NCBI GenBank assembly: GCA_023228195.1
Contig: JALOBR010000048.1
Span: forward strand, 1 to 9,860
Direction of reading: 5' to 3'
DNA from: Candidatus Omnitrophota bacterium
Lineage (GTDB): Bacteria > Omnitrophota > Gorgyraeia > Duberdicusellales > 4484-171
Length of the DNA stretch: 9,860 nt
Shown here: positions 6,675 through 9,860 of the stretch, piece by piece
How the letters are laid out: each line of letters starts with the position of its first letter
How positions within the stretch are numbered: the first letter of the stretch is position 1
Made by a program: the position numbers and the translations under genes
Notes under the pieces: model-generated
What the model was told of the DNA's origin: nothing
Database searches by the model: none
What the model saw: the letters and a program-made list of their open reading frames with translations, nothing else

Positions 6675-7520
6675 TTACCCGTTTAATTTCTTAACATTTT
6701 TCGGCAACTTTTTATCTTCGGATTTAATTTTGCGTTCCACTTTCTTAATATCTTCTTCTGCCGGTAAATTCTCCGGATAAATTCCGCTTTTTCCGAGCAT
6801 ATCCCTCATATTCTGGTTGTTCTTTACATGCTCTAAACTGATCGGTATTTCTCCTTGTAAGGTTGTATCCTTTTTAACATTAAAATTAGTAATCTCTGTT
6901 GCCAGATCCTTGGCCTTTATGGTCACTGACGGTAAAAAATCCGCCAATGGGCGTTTCTCCGGTATTCCCAAACGCTGTTTCATCTCTTTGGTCCCATAGC
7001 CGCCGAACAAGGCAGCGTCTCCGCGGGTACGAATCCGGGCAAACCCTTGGCTATCAACTCCACGCTCAAAAATAACTCCTGAAAGCTGTTTTTCCGAAGC
7101 TGATAGCTTTTCTCTTGCCTGTACTCTCTCCCAGTCAGCAAGCCTCTTCTCTAGGACCTCTTGTTTTCTGGTTTGTACGGCAAAATAGGTCATCGCAAAG
7201 GCGATAGCATCTTTTCTCGGGTCGCCATTTTGCGCTATCAAATAACAGGCGTAGCGCGAGAGCATAATGTCCGGTATCTCCTTTTGAGCATCCGAACCAA
7301 TACCAACCATTTTGTTGACGTCAACAAAATGGTTGTGGATAACTTGTCCCGATTTCTCGCAAGCGATCTTTGCCTTCTCGATCACTTTTTCAAAGTTGCG
7401 CCATTCGTTATAGCCGAGCAATACCTGCAATTCGCGCGCATACCAAAATTCGACTCCCTCCTTCGTGTAGACATACGCGTCGAAATACTTATGAAGTTGA
7501 GCAATTATCTTTTTATCCAT
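6675..7520 (-). CDS. dinD: DinD-like DNA-damage-inducible protein
   Basis: A 281-residue homologue of E. coli DinD (about 274 residues). Recognisable blocks run in the same order: EFWYARELQVLLGYNEWRNF (24-43), HFVDVNKMV (64-72), LSRYACYLIAQNGDPRK (87-103) and TYFAVQTRKQE (111-121). GDAALFGGYGTKEMKQRLGI (168-187) matches the family's 'GLYGG' region. In E. coli DinD is LexA-controlled and inhibits RecA filament activity; whether that holds here is inference. The N-terminal half resembles the BRO/ANT antirepressor-like fold. DinD-type genes are frequent passengers of type I R-M operons, often between hsdM and hsdS as here. The start is 8 nt after the hsdM stop, following an A-rich stretch without Shine-Dalgarno. 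No LexA-type site is visible near it. A perfect 32-bp palindrome lies over the codons for residues 62-73. Confidence 0.92.
   Translation of the reverse strand: MDKKIIAQLHKYFDAYVYTKEGVEFWYARELQVLLGYNEWRNFEKVIEKAKIACEKSGQVIHNHFVDVNKMVGIGSDAQKEIPDIMLSRYACYLIAQNGDPRKDAIAFAMTYFAVQTRKQEVLEKRLADWERVQAREKLSASEKQLSGVIFERGVDSQGFARIRTRGDAALFGGYGTKEMKQRLGIPEKRPLADFLPSVTIKAKDLATEITNFNVKKDTTLQGEIPISLEHVKNNQNMRDMLGKSGIYPENLPAEEDIKKVERKIKSEDKKLPKNVKKLNG
7304..7335. repeat. Perfect 32-bp palindrome inside the dinD-like gene
   Basis: Sixteen-base arms meet without a loop at GACGTC (7317-7322), and each arm carries the CCATTTTGTT / AACAAAATGG pair. Every position from 7304/7335 inward to 7319/7320 is complementary; the next outward pairs (7303/7336, 7302/7337) do not match. 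It covers codons for residues 62-73, including the conserved HFVxxNKMV block. Because of the symmetry the plus strand, read in the matching frame, also encodes NHFVDVNKMV. It could extrude as a cruciform or serve as a dimeric-protein operator. Part of the symmetry may come from the conserved peptide, since H/M, F/K, V/N and D/V codons can be mutually complementary. Confidence 0.95.
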
Positions 7521-7528
7521 AGATTTTT

Positions 7529-9043
7529 TTATTTAATTCCTAATTGTTTTAAATAATCGTCCATCTGATCTTCCAGCTTCTTTAGCTCCGGCTCCAGTTC
7601 CGCCAGTTCCTTCAGGTTCGCTTTGATATCTATCGGCGCTTCCTCTTCGAAAGTATCAACATAGCGGGTAATGTTCAGGTTGGAATCGTTTTCCTTGCTG
7701 ATTTCGTCAAACCCAACTTTTCGGGCGAATTTTTCGATATTCTTGCGGTTTTTGTACGTATTATAAATTTTTTCGATATTTTCTTCGGTTAAAATATTTT
7801 TAGCTTTGCCAGGATTGTACTCCTTCGACGCTTCAATGAATAAAATATCTTTCTTATTCTCGTTCGCCCCGCCTTTTTCGCGAGACCGGTCTATCACCAA
7901 AATAGCCACCGGAATCCCGGTTGTTTGAAACAAACCAGCGGGCAAGCCGATAACCGCGTCAATAATATTTTCTTTGATCAGTTGCTCGCGGATCTTCCCT
8001 TCTGCACCGCCACGAAATAGCACGCCGTGAGGAACAATTACCGCGATACGGCCGGTCTTCGGCTTGGCTGTTTCTATCATGTGAGTGATAAAAGCAAAGT
8101 CGCCTTTATCTTTGGGCGGAACGCCTCGCCAAAAACGTTTGTATTTATCGTCTTCTGCGTTCTCCGCGCCCCATTTTTTTAGAGAAAAAGGAGGGTTTGC
8201 AACTATCGTGTCGAACTTCATAAGCTGGTCATTTTCCGTCAGCAATGGATTATTGAGGGTGTCTCCCCATTCAAGGCGAGCCGAATCTTTTCCGTGCAAA
8301 AACATATTCATTCTTGCCAGCTGATATGTCGATCCCGTTGACTCTTGCCCATAAAGGGCATAGTTCTTAGACTCGCCTTTTTCTACCTCTTCTCCGGCCA
8401 ATAAAAGCAATCCCCCAGAACCGCAACAAGGGTCGCAAATCCTGTCTCCGGCTTTCGGCTGGGCCAGCATCGCAACCAATTTAGCGACATTGCGTACAGT
8501 AAAAAATTCTCCAGCTTTTTTGCCCGCGTCGGCTCCAAATCTCTCGATCATATACATATAAGAGTTGCCGATAATGTCGTCTCCTGCGTCGGCTAGGTCT
8601 ATTTTGGCGAAATCCTGGATCAAATGGCGCAGCATTTTATTGCGCTCCGCCAGTTTTCCCAAAACTGCTTCCGAATTAAAATCGACATTAAACACTCCCT
8701 CAAGTTTTTCGCGGTTTGCTTCTTCAATGCGGTCAAGCGTTTTGTTCAGCTCTTCCCCAATATTATCCTGTTCGATAATTCCATAGATATAATCAAAAGA
8801 AGATTTTTCGGGCAAATAAAAACGGTCCATCTTCATTTTTTCTCTGATCCTTTCCTGATCGCCATTAAACCGTTCCCGATACTGTTCGTATTTCTTTTTT
8901 GACAAATCGCTCAAATACTTAAAGAAAAGCATCGCCAACACATAGTCTTTATAAACGCCGGCGTCTACCTGGGTCCGAGAAGAGTCCGCCGCGGCCCAAA
9001 GCACTTTATTGAGATCTTCCTGGGTATATTTTTTAGGTGTCAT
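7529..9043 (-). CDS. hsdM: Type I R-M methyltransferase subunit HsdM (N6-adenine)
   Basis: A 504-residue SAM-dependent N6-adenine DNA methyltransferase, the usual HsdM length. It has an N-terminal helical HsdM_N domain (about 5-150, starting LNKVLWAAADSSR and including YKDYVLAMLFFKYLSDL). The catalytic domain begins at GEFFTVRNVAKL (178-189; the usual Pro of GEFFTP is Val). SAM-binding motif I is DPCCGSGG (204-211), and motif IV NPPF (283-286) holds the target adenine. The C-terminal tail (about 475-504) is a charged helix (ELEPELKKLEDQMDDYLKQL) expected to pack with HsdS helices. All catalytic residues are present. The two-M, one-S complex protects host DNA, and with HsdR it forms the restriction enzyme. 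The gene starts 4 nt after the half-S stop and precedes the dinD-like gene by 8 nt, so it belongs to one transcript. There is no Shine-Dalgarno sequence. Confidence 0.97.
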   Translation of the reverse strand: MTPKKYTQEDLNKVLWAAADSSRTQVDAGVYKDYVLAMLFFKYLSDLSKKKYEQYRERFNGDQERIREKMKMDRFYLPEKSSFDYIYGIIEQDNIGEELNKTLDRIEEANREKLEGVFNVDFNSEAVLGKLAERNKMLRHLIQDFAKIDLADAGDDIIGNSYMYMIERFGADAGKKAGEFFTVRNVAKLVAMLAQPKAGDRICDPCCGSGGLLLLAGEEVEKGESKNYALYGQESTGSTYQLARMNMFLHGKDSARLEWGDTLNNPLLTENDQLMKFDTIVANPPFSLKKWGAENAEDDKYKRFWRGVPPKDKGDFAFITHMIETAKPKTGRIAVIVPHGVLFRGGAEGKIREQLIKENIIDAVIGLPAGLFQTTGIPVAILVIDRSREKGGANENKKDILFIEASKEYNPGKAKNILTEENIEKIYNTYKNRKNIEKFARKVGFDEISKENDSNLNITRYVDTFEEEAPIDIKANLKELAELEPELKKLEDQMDDYLKQLGIK

Positions 9044-9047
9044 AAAT

Positions 9048-9626
9048 TTAAATTATCTTTTCAAAAATTGCGTTGATAATATTTTTTTTGATTTTATTTT
9101 TTTCTTCGCAAATTTCCTGTTGGCGTTTTAAGTTATCGGCCAATTTGATAATCGATAACTGATCCTCAATAGACGGCAACGGGATAATGGCCTCTCCAAG
9201 CTTCTGTCTTGAAATTGTTTGAATATAGGAACCGGTAACCGCTTTTAAAATATTTTTCTGCCCATCCATCGAATTAAAATAAGCCGCTAAATATTCGGAT
9301 AAAACTTTTTGGTTGATCGGTCTGATTATCATTACAGAGGACGGAACAATTACATTTTTGACATCGCCCCGGACAACAGCCGCCCTGAAAGAACCGACAT
9401 TCGCTCCGCGCAAAGTAAGAACAATATCGCTCTTTTGCAAAAAATGAGCGCCCCTAAAACCCTTAAATGATATTTTTACCAGGTTTTGCAATCCAACATC
9501 CGCTTTGTCTCCGACAATATTTTTTGCCTGGAAAACAAACGAATCGCCGTTTTGATCCGGGACTATCGCCCCGCGAAAAGTAAATCCCAAGATTAAATCT
9601 GCTATTTCTTTTAGTTTCTGTTGCAT
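9048..9626 (-). CDS. Single-TRD 'half' specificity subunit (HsdS-like)
   Basis: A 192-residue protein with just one target-recognition domain (about 1-155) and one conserved helix (about 155-190: PLPSIEDQLSIIKLADNLKRQQEICEEK). This is half of a normal HsdS (about 400 residues). TRD features include the N-terminal LKEIADLILGFTFRG, a KSDIVLTLRGANVGSF segment (65-80), NVIVPSSVMIIRP (91-103) and AVTGSYIQTISRQKLGEAIIPLPSIEDQ (129-156). It is the first gene after the promoter. The 90 bases upstream hold a promoter and the radC terminator, and hsdM begins 4 nt downstream, so no remnant of the missing half is next to it. It therefore looks like an intact stand-alone gene rather than a fresh truncation. 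It could dimerise to give a symmetrical target, pair with the other HsdS, or be a vestigial second specificity. It is not closely similar to either TRD of the full HsdS. Confidence 0.88.
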   Translation of the reverse strand: MQQKLKEIADLILGFTFRGAIVPDQNGDSFVFQAKNIVGDKADVGLQNLVKISFKGFRGAHFLQKSDIVLTLRGANVGSFRAAVVRGDVKNVIVPSSVMIIRPINQKVLSEYLAAYFNSMDGQKNILKAVTGSYIQTISRQKLGEAIIPLPSIEDQLSIIKLADNLKRQQEICEEKNKIKKNIINAIFEKII

Positions 9627-9646
9627 ATAAGTATCTGTGCACTTAA

Positions 9647-9673
9647 ATTATCATAAAAACAATGGACGGTCAA
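9647..9673 (-). promoter_or_regulatory. Putative sigma70 promoter of the R-M operon
   Basis: On the minus strand, TTGACC (9673-9668, 5/6 to the -35 consensus) is followed after 15 bp by GATAAT (9652-9647, 5/6 to the -10). An alternative reading is TTGACC-N17-TAATTT with a TGA extended -10. The expected transcription start near 9640 would leave a leader of only about 13 nt before the half-S ATG at 9626, with no Shine-Dalgarno sequence. It lies just after the radC terminator, where a promoter for the downstream operon is expected. The spacer length is short for the best -10 match. Confidence 0.55.
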
Positions 9674-9680
9674 GTCCCAT

Positions 9681-9706
9681 AAAAAAGGGGCATCGGGGGC
9701 CCCTTT
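9681..9706 (-). terminator. Rho-independent terminator after radC
   Basis: On the minus strand an 8-bp GC-rich stem, AAAGGGGC paired with GCCCCTTT, has a 7-nt loop. Its 3' arm (9691-9684) runs straight into a T-run: the plus-strand A-run at 9681-9686 supplies six Ts. It starts 10 nt after the radC stop codon. On the plus strand the stem is followed by CAGTATA rather than a T-run, so the element works in the radC direction. Confidence 0.88.
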
Positions 9707-9716
9707 CAGTATATAA

Positions 9717-9860
9717 TTAAATTAAATTTCCCTCTTTAAGGCTAAAGAATCCATCTGCAGAAAAAATTATATGGTCAGACAGTTCAATGCCTAAAATTTT
9801 ACCAGCCTCAATTAACCTCTTTGTTATCGCCAAGTCATCATCCGACGGCTTTATGTCCCC
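9717..9860 (-). CDS. radC: RadC/JAB-domain protein, C-terminal end (starts beyond window)
   Basis: The last 47 residues of a RadC-family protein; the rest lies beyond base 9860. The visible sequence begins GDIKPSDDDLAITKRLIEAG and continues KILGIELSDHIIFSADGFFS, which matches the end of the RadC JAB/MPN domain. It includes the S-x-x-D of the JAMM zinc site (HNHPSGD-x-x-PSxxD), with Asp9 of the visible part the likely ligand; the HxH ligands lie upstream. A typical RadC ends a few residues after this, so the C terminus is complete. Despite the old name, the cellular role of RadC is unsettled, and radC-like genes are common in mobile and defence regions. A strong terminator follows the TAA stop, so it is a separate transcription unit from the R-M operon. 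Confidence 0.9.
   Translation of the reverse strand, partial: GDIKPSDDDLAITKRLIEAGKILGIELSDHIIFSADGFFSLKEGNLI

Noticed and set aside
7161..7556. Plus-strand open frame containing HFVDVNKMV, like DinD
   Set aside because: The shared peptide comes only from the perfect palindrome; the rest of the frame has no DinD similarity and is antisense to the real gene.
9048..9626. Half-S as a recently truncated HsdS pseudogene
   Set aside because: Both flanks are occupied (promoter plus terminator upstream, hsdM 4 nt downstream) with no leftover TRD sequence, and the frame is clean, so a functional half-S gene is the simpler reading.
1..9860. CRISPR array, tRNA/rRNA gene, insertion sequence or integrase
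   Set aside because: No spaced direct repeats, cloverleaf-like segments, rRNA-like blocks or transposase/integrase motifs were seen on either strand.

Overview
The window is one tightly packed minus-strand gene cluster built around a complete type I restriction-modification (R-M) system, with several accessory genes. The 3' end of a RadC-type gene sits at the far right. The organism is a bacterium with moderately AT-rich DNA. Almost every start codon lacks a Shine-Dalgarno sequence and is preceded by A/T-rich DNA. Two genes end in TGA, one of them within an ATGA overlap, so TGA acts as a stop here. Together with the very short spacers this would fit an uncultured lineage such as Patescibacteria/CPR or a Bacteroidota-like group, but the assignment is an inference and not firm.

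Layout in the direction of transcription (high to low coordinates): (1) 9860-9717, the C-terminal end of a RadC/JAB-domain protein, followed by a rho-independent terminator at 9706-9681; (2) a putative sigma70 promoter at 9673-9647; (3) a single-TRD 'half' HsdS (9626-9048); (4) the methyltransferase subunit HsdM (9043-7529); (5) a DinD-like protein (7520-6675), whose gene contains a perfect 32-bp palindrome; (6) an unrecognised protein with a PD-(D/E)xK nuclease-like motif (6667-5804); (7) a small Trypco2-like protein (5799-5449); (8) a full-length two-TRD HsdS (5452-4220), overlapping the preceding gene by ATGA; (9) a 66-bp spacer with an 8-bp-arm inverted repeat (4206-4173); (10) the restriction/translocase subunit HsdR (4153-953); (11) a YgjP-type zinc metallopeptidase (947-240); (12) the N-terminal part of a small coiled-coil protein running off the window (212-1).

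How the genes fit together: HsdM with HsdS would methylate a bipartite target, and adding HsdR would give the ATP-driven translocating nuclease. The half-S gene offers a second, possibly homodimeric or heterodimeric, specificity. DinD and YgjP homologues are recurrent companions of type I loci. DinD is known in E. coli as a RecA-filament inhibitor, and a protease could plausibly temper HsdR or act on other stress targets. The nuclease-like plus Trypco2-like pair, embedded between dinD and hsdS, is the least explained part and the best candidate for an undescribed accessory module. Spacers from 9626 to 5449 are at most 8 nt, so at least five genes, and hsdS through the overlap, look co-transcribed. 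No stretch longer than 300 bases lacks a gene. I saw no tRNA, rRNA, CRISPR array, transposase or integrase.
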